NCBI GenBank assembly: GCA_000231825.2
Contig: JH720295.1
Location: 1,350,911 to 1,414,910 of the forward strand
From: Tetrahymena elliotti 4EA
Lineage: Eukaryota; Ciliophora; Oligohymenophorea; Hymenostomatida; Tetrahymenidae
Reading direction: 5' to 3'
Length of the DNA: 64,000 bases
The notes beneath the pieces are model-generated. The model searched no databases and was not told where the DNA came from. It worked only from the letters and a program-made list of their open reading frames with translations. A program made the position numbers and the translations under genes. Of the stretch, positions 48,850 through 62,349 are shown piece after piece. Position 1 is the first letter of the stretch. Each line of letters starts with the position of its first letter.

Positions 48850-50280
48850 ATGGAGATAGTTATTTATGGATGTGGAAATGAAATTCATAATTCAGATGAT
48901 GACTAGGAATTATATAGTTAATATTTTTCATCTTAGCAAAACAGTTTAGCAGTAGGATTTAATGTGAAATAACCCCCTATTTGTGATTACTGTTTAGATA
49001 AAATATATAAATTAGTAGATAATTCAAATTTAAAGCTATTGACTTTAGCATTTTTGTCTAATATGCCTAGGATATTCATGGAAAAGCTTTATTAGATAAT
49101 AAAAGCTAATTTGAATATAGAAAAACTGCATATTAGATGGGCAGATGCAGGTTTGTTAGATGAAAAAATGATTGAATTTCTTAGTGAGACTTAAAGAAAA
49201 GAAATTAACTTCAAGTTAGATGCTGCAAGGATAGATGATAATTAAGGTGAAAAGATTCTCAAGTAGCTTGAATAAAATAAATTGCTAGAAAATTTATATC
49301 TTAGCATGAATGGAAATATGATTGGAGATAAATCTCTAATTAAAATTCAAAATATATTACAAACATCTGCAAAGAAATTAAAAAACCTTTCTCTTAGTTT
49401 AGACAGCAACGAAATAAATGACAATAACTCTTCTAGCTTGGGAAAAGGTTTGAGCTATTTAAATGAATTAGAAAGTCTTACATTAAATCTAGATGAATGT
49501 ATTTTTGATTCAGAAGGAATTAAGAATATCACTAATTATTTGCCTAAGTCTATTTCTAAATTCTCCTTTTCTTTTAATGATAACATGATTGGTGATGAAA
49601 ATCTTCAAAGTTTCTCAGATAATATGAAATTTGATCCTAATAAATTGGTTGAATTAGACTTAAGCTTTGCCTAAAATGAATTTGGAGATGATGGAATAAA
49701 ATATCTTTTTTAAAAAATAAGCCAATTTTAAGAACTGTAAAAATTATCAGTTAATTTCAGATCTAATTCTATCTCAGATGAAGGCTTATCAAGTTTATTT
49801 GAAAGTTTATCAAAGTTAAAAAAGCTGTAAAGCTTATAATTGAATATATCAGGATTATATTAAGAAACTTAGCTGTAAAACATAGAGTTATTCTTGAAGG
49901 AAACTCAAAACTTAAAATAATTAACTATTAATATGCAAGATGATACTATTAATCCAAAAGGAATTTAAAAGTTAGCTGAAGGAATAACTGAAAATAAATC
50001 CATTTTTGACTTATCTCTGAACTTTTTCTATGGAAACATAGAAAATTTGGATCACCTGTTAATATCAATCATTGATTAAATTCTAAATCATAAAAGAAGC
50101 TTTGGAGAGTTAAATATTATTTCTGACTAATAGCAAAATATGAATGTTAAAGAACTTTTAGAATTATTGAATTTAATTTGCCTCTCTAAATTTGAGCAAG
50201 TTATTAAAATAATTCAATTTTAAAAATTAATTAAAAGTAACGAAGTTAATAATAAATATATCTTAGACCTTCTTTAATGA
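48850..50280 (+). CDS. Leucine-rich-repeat-like protein, 476 aa, intronless
   Basis: The ORF from ATG 48850 to TGA 50278-50280 contains at least eight repeats of about 28-32 residues. They have the form LENLYLSMNGNMIGDKSLI, LKNLSLSLDSNEINDNNSS, LESLTLNLDECIFDSEGI, ISKFSFSFNDNMIGDENL, LVELDLSFA(Q)NEFGDDGI. The LxxLxLxLxxNxIxDxGxxxL pattern is the ribonuclease-inhibitor-type LRR, implying a solenoid for protein binding. The N-terminal ~60 residues include CxxC-like CDYCLDKIYKL. No kinase, F-box or membrane segment was seen. A related LRR gene lies at 59117-62349. Confidence 0.8.
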
Positions 50281-51984
50281 AAATTAATCTAAACCATTTT
50301 GTTAATATATAAACATACATTTTAATTAGTTTTTCAATTTCAATATTATTAAATTCCATCTTCTTTCAATTCTTAAATCATTTACTTGTATTAATACAAT
50401 CAATAGCTTGAAACAAACTATGAAACTTTAAATAAAATTAAATTATTTTAAGTAATAAATTAATTATTTTAAAAGCTTAAAATAAAATAAAAATTTTTAA
50501 AAACAATGATAAAATTTGTTTCAATTTAAAAACAATGAAATTTTTAGATATTAACAAAAAAAGATTTCAAAAGTAATCATCTATTGAGTTAGATATAAAA
50601 AAAGTTTTGCTTTTAAATATTTTTTTTTAATAGCTTACTTATTATTCATTTTTAAAATAAAATTAAATTAAAAAATTCTATTCTTGGAAAATAATTAATG
50701 AAGGTATTTTAATACTTAACAAAATATTTTATTGCTTAGAGAAAATTAATTTTTAAAATAAATTAGAAATATTATTGAATAACTATAAAAATAATTTCTT
50801 TATTTAACGATTTCTGCTCATTTGAATAAAATAGATTTGAAATATCAGTTTAAATATCTGAAGAATAAGAAAGAAAGCATTTGATTTGAATATTTCAAGT
50901 AATTAGTTTATAATTTTTTATTTAACTCGAAATAAAAATAAATAGATTTAATTTTGATATTTTTGCTTTATTGATAATTTTATTCATATAAAGTATATTA
51001 TTTTTATGGTTTGTTTAAACAGCTTTATTTCTATACATAAATTCATTGATTCATTCTATAATAGGAGAAAAAAGAAAATTCAAATGGAACTATTTAAATG
51101 AAAATTTGAATTAAATGCAAAATAGTAGTTAATTAAAGATTATTTGAATGACTTAAAAATTACGAATTAATGATGAATAATTAATTATATTGATTATTTA
51201 ATGTAAAATTAATTTGGTTTTCAGAGACTCAATTTGACAGAAAATTAAAATTCAAAAACCTACTTTATTTACATGTAATTTAAATGATAAAAGACAGCTT
51301 TTATTTTAAAAAAGTGATGAAATTAATTAGATCAAAAAGGGTTTGAGAAGATGAAAGATTTTGATAAAAAGATTTATTAGTTTATTAAGAAAAATTCAAT
51401 CATAAAAATTTGAGCGTGTCAAAATTTTAGTTAAAAGATAATTGTAAAATTTAAGAAAAACAAAACTCTTTTGCTGGAAGATAAATTTTTGTCGTTTGAA
51501 AGTGGAGAAATTATTAAAAATAACCAAATCAGAAAAAGGGAAGAATTCTTTTGCTTGTAAATTAACTTTGTTGTTTCAAAAAAATTGAAGTGTCAAGCAA
51601 ATTTGGATTAGAGAGCTGAAGTAAAATAATAAAGCAAAAAAAGAAGAATACATAGAATGTTTGTTAAAGATAAATAAATAAATGAATAGATAGATATATA
51701 AGATAAAAAAGTTGTTTTTTGTTTGTTTGTATATGTATTTACTTGATATATAGATAGATTAATTAATTGTTTGATTGATTGATAAAATGATTGAAACACT
51801 TTTTAACAAATAAATAAATATCAAATTATTAAAAATTTTATTTTTTGAAAGAAATTAATTAACACTATTTCAATTAATTAATTAATCAAATAGCTATCAA
51901 ACATTTTTTCTTTGTAAATAGAATAAATTTTCATTTCATATAAAGCAAGCAAGCGAGCAGCAATAACAAAAACTTCAAAAACAC
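50281..51984. other. Intergenic region with simple repeats
   Basis: 1.7 kb upstream of the AGC kinase. It holds A/T-rich spacer, tetranucleotide-like GATA/AAAT stretches around 51670-51790, and a loose pair of related segments near 51468 and 51550 (CTCTTTTGCT versus TTCTTTTGCT followed by GTCGTTTGAAA / GTTGTTTCAAA). No gene is supported. Confidence 0.5.
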
Positions 51985-54900
51985 ATGAATTCATATAGCA
52001 ATAAGCTGTAGAACTACTCTTCTCAGACTGCTCTTCATAAGAGGTATTAATCTCCTAATTCCACTAGCTCCAACAACTATTTCCTCTCAGCAAATAGTAA
52101 GCAAAGCCAATCTAAGAGTTCAGGGCAAAATAATTTTTAGGGTTAATAGTAATAAGTAAGCAATTCTTCAGCACATCATGGATAGGGTTAAGTTTAAAAT
52201 AGCTAAAGTGGCTAATAGTCTCATTTGATGATAAACTCTATGAATTCACCATCATCTTCCTTGCAAAATCAATAGCAAAGCATGTAAGGACTGTAAGGTT
52301 ATAGCAATGCTCATAATATCAACAATAATCACGGTAATAACATACAATAGTAAGCAGTTTAATTATACACCAACTAGGCCTCTTCTGCATAGTATAGTTA
52401 GTAATAATAGCAATCATAGCAAATATAGTCTTCAAACTAAGGAGGCTCTTTGAATGGCCATTAAAATATTCATCAAAGCAAACCAAGCTCTGCCTAGAAA
52501 CAAAATTCAAGCAGCTTGACTAATAACTAAAATCAATCTTCTACCTCCTCTTATTCAAATATCCAATCAAGATTAAAGCAAACAAAACACAAATCCCAGA
52601 ATAATTTCACCAACACAAGCAACAGCTTTAATTAGTCTTCTTCAATTCCATTTGGATCTACAGGTAATAACCATTAATCTAGTCTCAGTCATAATTAGTA
52701 TGGAGCTGCAGCTATAACTTCTTCTTCTTTAACGAGTTAAAATAAAATAGGAGACAAGCACAAACAGATGTTAATTTAATCCTAGTAGTTTAGACACAGC
52801 ACAAATTCAGCTTTACTAAGAGATAGTGATTTAAAGCAAAACTCTTCAAGCATTAATGCCCCCTATATTCCCAGTTCTGCAAGAGTTAAAACAGATTATT
52901 CTATTGATCGTAAAGGAACTGCAGATGTTCTTTTGAGTAATTCCAATTTTTAAAATAGTAGCAAATAAACTATATCTACAAATCAATACCATAGCAACAA
53001 CAATACAAGTGCAAATGGAATCTCAAATCTTTACAATTAAACAATGGCAGCTGCTCAAAGTAATTTAAATCACACCAATTAATAAAACCCTACTTAAGCA
53101 TCAGCTTAAGTTTAATCAAACTAGTATTTAGATAATTACAACAGCCAAAATAACTTCTAACAGTAACAATAAAGCTCACAACTGCAACAATAACAGCAAC
53201 TTTAACAAAATTCTTAAAATTTAAATAATTACAGAATGATTTTGAAGAAGCACAAATCTCAACAAATTAGCGAAATATTAAAAACAGACCCAAATGTTGG
53301 TGATTATCATGCTAATTTAACTGTTTTTGTTCATTACAAAGGAAAAAGAATAGGTCCTATCAGTTTAAATGCAATAGGTAGAAACATAGAATGGTTAACT
53401 AAACAGCTTATTAATGAAATTCTAATGTATGAATAAATTTAAATGCCCACAAATAGAGATAGTAATAATGAATCAATTGACAATGAAAATATTCTCCATT
53501 TTCAATCTTATTAGCACAGAAATATCTCTTTATCCTATTATTTAACTCTTCCAGAAAGACCTTTAGATCCTCTTTTTAATAAATCTTTAATTCTTGAACC
53601 TTTCTATGGAGAAACATCAGTCCAAAATAGTGCCTCATCTTCATTTAATCCATCAATACTTGCTTACCAATCAACTTCTTAAACCGATAAAAGCAATTAA
53701 CCATACCAAGTCTCTTTAAAAGATTTCCATTTCATTAAATGTGTAGGTATGGGAGGATTCTCACGTGTTTATTTAGTTCAAAAAAAAGATAATGGAAAAA
53801 TGTATGCATTAAAGCTGATAGAAAAAAAATTTATATTGACAAATAAAAAAGAATAAATTGTTTAAAATGAAAGAAATATTATGACCATGATGTAAGGTCA
53901 TCCTTTCCTTTTACAGCTAGATTATGCTTTTGAATCTAAAAACTACATCGCTTTTGCTATGGAGTATTGCGCAGGAGGAGAAATGTAATTTAAAAAAATA
54001 AAAAATCTTTTTTTCATATTTCAAGATTCAATCATGCATGCAACATAAATTTTCTTTATCAAAAGAGCAAAGCAGTGATTATTTTTAGAATAATATTTTT
54101 TTTTTTATGTAAATCTTAAATAAAAATTGAAAGATGGGTTCATAAATTTTTAGAAATGAATGAAATACATTGATAAAATAAAATTTTTAGATTCAATTTT
54201 TTAACTATTTTTATTTAAAATAAAAGGTTCTATCACTTAAGGAAAATTAAAAAAATGACTGAGGAACAGGCTAGATTTTATTTTATTGAAATATGTTTGG
54301 GAATAGATTATCTTCATGATAGACACATCATCTACAGAGACATCAAACCTGAAAACATTCTTCTTGATATAGATGGTCATATCAGAATAGGAGATTTTGG
54401 TTTATCAAAGCCAGATATGGATGACAATGAATTTGCATACTCTTTTTGTGGTTCTCCAGAATATATGGCACCCGAAATGCTTTTGAAGGTTGGACATGCT
54501 TACCCAGTAGATCACTACACTCTTGGAGCTCTTTTATATGAGTTAGTCACAGGGTAATATTAAATTTATTTAAATCATAATATTTTTGAATAACAAAAAT
54601 CTTTTTAATTAGACTGCCTCCATTTTATTCTCAAATCACTGAAGAAATCTATAAAAGCATTTTGAGCGAAGATTTAACTTTCCCAGATCATGTAAATCTT
54701 TCTTCTGATCTTAAGAATTTGTTGAGAGGTTTATTAACTAAGCATCCTCTTTAGAGACTTGGGTAGAATATGGGAACAAAAGAAATTTTAAGCCATCCTT
54801 GGTGCAGAAAAATAAATTTGGCTGATATAATTTACAAGAAAATAGAGCCTCCTGTAAAGATCGATGTTATGGGTTTTAATTTTGATGAAGAGGAATTTTC

Positions 54901-57127
54901 GAAAGGTGAAAATGAGTTCAAACAAAAGTTAATGGTTAGTTATTATTCAAACAACGATTTCGATCCAATTTTTGAGAATTTTTATTATGAATCTCCATCT
55001 GTTTAGCAAGCTCAAAAGATCAGATAAGAATAATAGATAAAAAACAAGCTCCAAATCTAATAACAGGGTTCAAGTAAACCAACTAATATCCCAGCAACTG
55101 GATCATTTTAGCAAAAAGGTAACAACAGTAATAATAATAACAACAGCAACAACATCTAGCAAGAAAAATAGAAATAAGATATGAGCTTAACTTAGAGTCA
55201 ATCGTTACGTATTTCACATCAAAATATTCCAACTTCAAAAGAAATAGTAAGTGGACTTAGTGTAAATAATTAATAGAAGAATATTAATAATATAATTCAC
55301 GATTAGAATCAATCAGAAAATCCAAATAGTTTGATGAAAAAAAATTAAGGGTTATTACAGTCTTAATAGTTTTCTCAAGGAAATTCTTTGTTAAACTCTA
55401 TGTCTTCTCCAAATTCAAAGATGATATAATCTCATTAATTTAACAAAGCAAGTCATTCTAAAAATGAAAGTATTTAAGATTCATAATAATAATAATAACA
55501 ATAGCAACAGCCTTTACATTAAGGAAATGGGTAAAAAATGCAATCAAATACTGACAGGACAAGCAATATTTCTCAAACTCAATTTGATCAAAAGGAGAAT
55601 AAAAACAGTTTAAAAGATGTCATGCAAAAATCTTTAACCTAAACTGATGAGCAATTTACAAACAAAAAAGGAAAAGATGATAAATAAAACTTTTTACAAA
55701 TAAACAAGCAATTAGTTAATGAAAAGAGTTAATCAAGCAATTTAACCAGCAATCACAATGGTCCTCTTTAAAATTATTTATCACCCTCAAATAATAGCAA
55801 TTAATTATAATAATAACTCTAAACTCCAATGACATCTTCATAAATCATCCAAACCCTACATGGTAAGAATTCAAAGTCTCTATAAATCAAATAAAAAATT
55901 TTAGCCACTTAAAATTAACACCAACAAGCTCAACCTGTATCTTCAAATGGAAATATTTTAAACCATGTCAAGAACAGTGTTTCTCTTTCTTCAATGCAAA
56001 CATAGCAATCAAATTTAGCCAGCAACTTAAAAAATATGAATTAGCCAAGTAAAATCTAAACGAATAATTATTTCCTCTAAAGTAGTGGATTAGGTCAATA
56101 AACAATTAATAGCAATAACAATAACAGTGGTATAAATAATGTTTCATTAAATGTGGTTGGTAATGCTTTAAGTGAAAATACTTTAAATGTAAACAATTAA
56201 AATAGTTAAATAGAAGCTAACAAGAATGGTTAAAATCAAACAAGCTATTTAGTGTAATAGCTTTAATAATAACCAAAAAGATAGTAATAAAACTAACACT
56301 CACTCAACACTAATTAGCATTTAAATTCTATTTCTTCTGCTTTAAGAGTAAAAACAGAGGAAAGAGACAAAACCTTTGAAGATTATGACAATATTTAAGT
56401 TTACACTTAGCCATCTTAATCACATTAATCCTCTGTAGTCAAAAAACTATCATCGCCTCACTAACAAGGACGTTCATCATTTAATTTCTCATCAAGCAGC
56501 GTTTCCCAAACCACAGCAGCATCTAACTAAAAGAAAACTTTCACTTACAATCCTGCATAACACTAAAAGTCAGTTACTGAAAAGACTTCGAATTCTTACA
56601 CGTCATCAGGAATAAATAGCACTAATATTCCAGCAAGTGTTTAATCCTAATCAAATTACAATACATTAAATGCAAACAATAATTAATAATAACTTAATTC
56701 ATCTAACAATTACTTCCTTCAAACTAACAACATATCAACAGGAAATGGAAACATTAATTAGTCTAGTCTAAATAACTAAAATAATAGTCTAAATAATTAG
56801 AGTTACAATTTGAATAATAATAGCAATATCATTCAAAGCTCTAATTTATCATACTCCAACAATCCAGTTCATTCAATTCTAAGTAACTATGGCGGATTCT
56901 TCAGTAGCAGAAACAGTCAAAACACTCAAGCAGGCAACTAAAAGTAACAACAATAACAAGTCGGCCAAAAAAATAATTAATACTCTCAATTATCATAAAG
57001 AAACATGATTTCTCCTAAATCCTAAACACCTGCCTAAAGCAAAAATAATCAAATAGGATTGGGAATCGTTAATAATAATGGATAAGGATCTACCTCCAAA
57101 ATATACAACCCACTTGGATATTTTTGA
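51985..57127 (+). CDS. AGC-family protein kinase with very long Gln/Asn-rich flanks, 1,613 aa, 3 exons
   Basis: Exons are 51985-53984, 54227-54553 and 54613-57127; phases fit (1,614 codons with TGA). Residues 1 to ~410 are low-complexity Ser/Asn/Gln. A folded segment follows at about 418-490 ([20 protein letters not shown], then [17 protein letters not shown]). The kinase domain spans about 580-840: [74 protein letters not shown]. The AGC C-terminal extension includes [11 protein letters not shown] and a hydrophobic-motif-like FENFYY. Then about 700 residues of Gln/Asn/Ser-rich sequence end the protein. The T-loop context suggests activation by PDK1. In the hydrophobic motif the usual Ser/Thr is Tyr. 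Subfamily (S6K/SGK/Akt-like) is uncertain. Confidence 0.9.
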
Positions 57128-59116
57128 AATACAAAATAGAATATTTTTAGTGAGAAAAAGTATATATATCAGTGAAAAAAAAGAAGATTGATTATGTGTG
57201 TTATTGACAAATCTATTATTTAAAGAACACAAACTATTTTATAAATTATCAGCTATAAATATTATAATTAAAAAATTTTTAAATGAATGAAAGAAAACCT
57301 AATTAAAGCTATCTATTTATTAGAAAAGTATATAATAAAAAAGAACAAAAGAATGAATCAATAGACAAAATAAGTCAGTAAATATGTTTAAATGTATACA
57401 TATTTATAAATTTGTATTTCTTATAAAATCACACTCTTTTTGTCACTCAAAATTAATCTATTTGTTTTACTTTGTTTTATTTTTTATTTGAGATAATAAA
57501 TATTTTCAAGTATAATAAATTTCAGTCAAGTATTTATTGTTTGATTTTTGATAATGAGTTTATTAAATTGTAAAAATTTTAAAACAGATACTTTAATTAA
57601 TTAAAATTTTATCTGTAAATCAAGTGGATTTTAGTTTTTATTATATTTATGCTTAAGACAAATTAGACAATCAAATGAATTTTATTCGAATTAAATAATT
57701 TATAAAAGTTCTTGCGAATTTGTATAGTATTATACAAAAATAAATTATTTGAGAAATTTATCTCGCCAATTTAAATTTTTGTTTCAGTTTGAGAAACTTC
57801 CGAAAGTTTTGAAAATTTATTTTCAATGGGAAATAATTAAATGAATAAATAAATAAAGATATTGATAAATGAAAGAAGGAATTACAGGTATGAATCAATA
57901 TTATTCAGTAAAAAGATAAATTTTGAGATAAAGAAATAATTAATTACAAACAGGAATTTATTTTGAAAAAGGAATTATTAAATAAAAGAGAAAGCAAAAA
58001 GAGAGAAAAAAAGAAAGGAAAGAAGGAGGGAGGGAGAGGAAGGAAAGAAAGAAAGAAGAGATAGATAGATAGGTATGGAGAGGTATTTAGAGACTAAAAG
58101 AATTGGAAGAAGAGAGAAGGTGGTAAAGGTTAATTTGTTATTTAGTTTAGCAGAAGAATACTAATTATTGTTTTAAGAAAGAAATATTACTTTTTTTTGA
58201 GATATTAATTAATTAAATTTTAAATGTAACATGGAAAAAAACAAATGAAAGTGATAAGGTAAAGAAAATATTAATCAACTTTCTAGTCTATTGAAAGGCA
58301 TAATTTTAAATGATTGTAATTAATTAATTATATTTATATTTAATTCAACTCAAATTCCAATACAAACAAGCAAGCTAATCAAAACAAAAAATCAGACTAA
58401 AAACCTTTAATAAAGGTCAAAAAAACTTTTACCATTTTCTATTCACAAAATACATTTTGTGAAATATTTTTATCAATCTATCATAAACTCATCCAATTTA
58501 ACTGCTAAAACCCTACTTTTATCTATTAATATTTATTAATACCCTCTTGCACTCTCATCACCTCCATAATATTTAATCAATTAACCTCCCTTTTCAGAAA
58601 AAACTGACCTCAATCCCAAAAATTAGAGCTACCACCTTTGCGGAAAATACTTACTTCTTGTGGAAGTAGACACTTTGAAAACTTAATGTCTTAAATAAGC
58701 AATATCCTTGCTGAAAAGTAACTAATTTATCTTTATTTTATTGAGCAAAAAAACAAAAAATTTTTGATAATATTTGCAAGCTCTTTTTTTAGTATTGATT
58801 CATACAGATTTATAAAAATTGACTTTATTATTTAGATTATATATTCAATTGAATATTGACCAAAAAGCATAGCTTGCTCAATCTTTTAATTTAATTTATT
58901 TATTTATTAGTTGATTAATTGATTGTTATCATAGAATAAAATTGATTTGTGCTCAATTTTTTTTACATTTTAAAGAATATTTTAGAACGAAATCACACTT
59001 TAAAAAATAGGTTGGGCTTTTCAAATAACATAAAATAGCAATAAACATTAAATAGCTAACAAATTTAACTGAGCGAGTCCATTACAATTAACTGCAAAAA
59101 ACAAAATTAACATTTT
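57128..59116. other. Long intergenic region
   Basis: 2 kb of mostly A/T-rich sequence. It holds a polypurine microsatellite (listed separately) and, at about 58590-58760, a plus-strand ciliate-code open stretch with coding-like content (SYHLCGKYLLLVEVDTLK) that lacks a clear start and could be an unlinked exon or chance. Confidence 0.45.
57996..58061 (+). repeat. Polypurine (GA-rich) tract, 66 bases
   Basis: An uninterrupted run of 66 purines with AAAG, GGAG and GAAA units, flanked by more purine-rich sequence and a short GATA repeat (58061-58072). Mirror-like polypurine tracts can form triplex DNA. It sits in the long spacer downstream of the AGC kinase. Confidence 0.9.
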
Positions 59117-62100
59117 ATGACTGATTTCTCAGATCCTAACCAGCTGGTTATTTAATCTAATAAATACATACTTGAGAAAAATTATTCCGAAATTAACTTC
59201 AGTACTATTAAATCTACAGCAATTTACATGTAAAAATTATTAATTCTATTGAATCTGCAAAAACTAACTAATACATTCTCTAAAGCGATGAAAACAGTAT
59301 CCTTGATGTCATGTTTTGGAGCCATCATTTCTCCAAGCTTCCCAATCTCAGAAATCTCTCTCTCAGTATTGTAGAGTAAAAATAAATAATTAATTAATTA
59401 ACAAATTAATTTACTTGATTGAAAATAACTAATATTTGTTTGATCTTATTCAAATTAAATGAAATTAACTAATCACATCAATCTTTTTTATTAAGCTGGG
59501 TACGATTTCATTATAAAAAAGAAATTATTAGAAATAATTCGTATGTAAAAATCTTAATTCATTAATGAGATAGATATTAATAACAAACATTCAAAAAGAA
59601 TAAACAAAAAACAAAGAAAGAAAATAAATAAATAGAGTTTGTTCATTTATCTAATTAGTACACTGATAGAAACAATTTAACTAGTCTACTTTAATATTCT
59701 AAAATTATTCATTATGGATGGAAACTATTTGAAAATAAAAAATTTATCTGTATTTAAATACAACTAACCCCAAATAAAAGCTTCTTTAGAATAAATAAAT
59801 AATTATATTGATATTGCTCAGTATTTAAGCAATATATTGTTAATTTAAATGCGCAAATTATCTTACTATTAAATATTTTAAAGAACTTCAAAGATGAAAA
59901 TTTTAGTTGTAAAATTTTTAAATCTTTCAAAAAAAGAGTCTAAAAAATGAGCTACCAAATAGTGTATTTTTAAAATAAGGCTCTAATTTTTAGAAATAAA
60001 GTGCCAAAATATTTATTTTATATACATTTCCAACTGTAACATGGAATTCACTCAATTAATAATTTCGAATTTTAATAAAATTGCAAGAACAAAAACCAAA
60101 TTTATTTGCTTTTGAAGAGAGGATATAAATTTCAAAAAAGAGACCTCTTGCTTAAATCTGTATAAAATAATCATTACTAAAAAAGTATTAACAATTTTGA
60201 TAAATTGGATATTTTAGCGAAAAGATAGAGTTTTAAGTTTTATAAATATCTAGTAATTGAGAAATACTTCTTATAAATAAATGAGTTTACTCAAAAGAAT
60301 GAAAATGAATGAATGAGTTGAGGTTTTTGATAAATCTTAAATAATAAACTAACTAATAAAGATAGATTCAATTTATATCGAGATTTATTACTTTTATATT
60401 TAAATCATCAATTAAGTATTATCAAATCATAGAGATCACAAGAGATGCAAAACATTTTTAAATAAATAATAAGAAAAATATGATTAAATAAATATTATTT
60501 TTAAATCATTGAATAAAAAATTGAGCCTGTTTGAAAATAACTAGTTAATTAATTAATTGATTAATATTTTATGAGTCGCTTATTAAGCAAAGGAAATTTT
60601 TGATAAGCAAATATTATTTTTAAACCTTGAATTAATTAAGAAATATATCAGAAGTAAATAAAGAAATCGTATTAATAAGCATAATTATTCTCATCATTCA
60701 AAATCATATTTTTTGCTAATTATTTGAAGCTTTTTAAATATATTATTATTAACTAATTACATTATTAATAGGCTTCCTAGAGAAGAGAATTATGATTTCT
60801 TTTTGAATTAAAATTAACTCCATTCCCTTGAAATTATCAAGTTCGCTAAGTCTCTTTCACATCTCTCTAATTTATAATCATTCCAGATTTCGTTTGAGTA
60901 ATTTTACCCTTTTGTTTTCTCTCATAATATTAACTATTTCTACTTAAAGAAACATTGTTGTTACTACAGCTATTTGGTAGAGTTTCTGGGACTCCATTCG
61001 TCATCTCACTCAACTTAAGATTTTCGCACTCTCTTTGACTAATGTTTAGTACTTATTTCTTCTTTTATTTTATTATTTTAGATATTTTTCTTTCTTTTTA
61101 TTTTCTATTTTCATTTATTTTGGCTTAACTAATTCTTTCTTTTACCTATCAAAAGCTGCTTGTAAAAAAAACAACTTCATCCTATTGCAAATTCCGTCTC
61201 CAATTTATAAAATCTGGAATCTTTGTATATTAACTTGAAGAACTTAGGAAACAACTTTAATCCCATTTTAGGGTGCTTTTCATAACTTGCTTACATAAAA
61301 AACTTCAATATATCAATCATAGAGTAATTTTTAAACACTTTATCAATGATTAACAATCATAGTTGGAATAAAATTATCTTAATAATTAAAAAAAATCAAA
61401 GAGAAGTTTGTTTATAAAAAAAATATTGAATAATTTTAGAATCTCAAAAAATATGAATAGAATTTTAAAATTGAAACAATAAAATATTTAGAAAAAATTA
61501 AAAGTATTTTTGAAGAAAACTCTTTATTTCTTTGTTGAGAAGAAATAACAAGAAGATATTATTTTTAAATCATATGGAAATGATTAGTATAATTAAATTT
61601 AACTATTTAAGAAATAGTTAAAAATATCACAGATGATACATTATTTTATAATACAAAATGTTTTTTTATAACTTTCTTCTTAATTAAATTTAGATTCCAA
61701 CAAATGTGAAATATATCTATCTTTCTTTATCAAAAATAATTTGGAATAATTTATTAAATGTAGTATTAAATTAAAAACTTTTGATAATAAAAGCTAAGAA
61801 TTTTCTTTGGACAAGAATTTAGGTGATTTAATATTTAGGATGAAGGAACTTGAAAGCCTAAAAGTATATTTAGATTTAAAGATTTCTAGTGAGTCTTTAG
61901 AATACCTTGGAAATGTAATAGGAAAACAAAACGGGTTAAGATTTTTAAATTTATAAATCGGGTATGAAAATACAGAGCTAAATATGAAAAACTCTTTGTA
62001 TTTTTTCAAAGAAATAAATAAAATCAGTTTCCTAGAATACTTTGATTTCAATATCTTCCAATATAAATAAGAACTAGGAGAACATATTGATGATGACGAT

Positions 62101-62349
62101 GATGATGAAAATAGTAATTAGAATACAGATACTTCCTAGCTTCTTTAGACTTCTAATGACATAGAAGAAATGAAGAAAGATAAACAATAAGCTCTTTCAT
62201 TCACTCAGTCATTAGCTAATCTTGTTAAATAAAAACTCATTGTAAACAAAAAAGTGAAAAACATGATATACAAACAAAACCAATCTCAAATATACAGAAA
62301 AGAAATCATCAGCGAGTCTTCCTTAATTTCTTGCTTAGAAAAACTATGA
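59117..62349 (+). CDS. Multi-exon leucine-rich-repeat-like gene (model partly resolved)
   Basis: The first three exons fit in phase: 59117-59229 (MTDFSDPNQLVIQSNKYIL), 59286-59375 (MFWSHHFSKLPNLRNLSLS) and 59496-59544. A probable fourth exon begins at 59659. A coding-like exon lies at about 60773-61053 (LHSLEIIKFAKSLSHLSNLQ). The last exon, about 61799-62349, begins with LRR-like text (MKELESLKVYLDLKISSESL) and turns acidic (Asp run encoded by GAT/GAC repeats near 62085) before a basic tail. The joins between 59.7 and 61.8 kb are not proven, so two genes are possible. The Leu-spaced units resemble the gene at 48850. Function would be protein binding; no further domain was seen. Confidence 0.5.

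Noticed and set aside
56993..57232. Minus-strand ORF at the 3' end of the AGC kinase
   Set aside because: It is antisense to the Asn/Gln-rich tail and the 3' flank with no independent coding signal.
59870..60316. Ciliate-code ORF of about 150 codons
   Set aside because: With TGA as the only stop, ORFs this long arise by chance in A/T-rich spacer. The reading is Phe/Asn/Lys/Ile-rich with few Gly/Ala/Asp/Glu-type codons, unlike the real genes.
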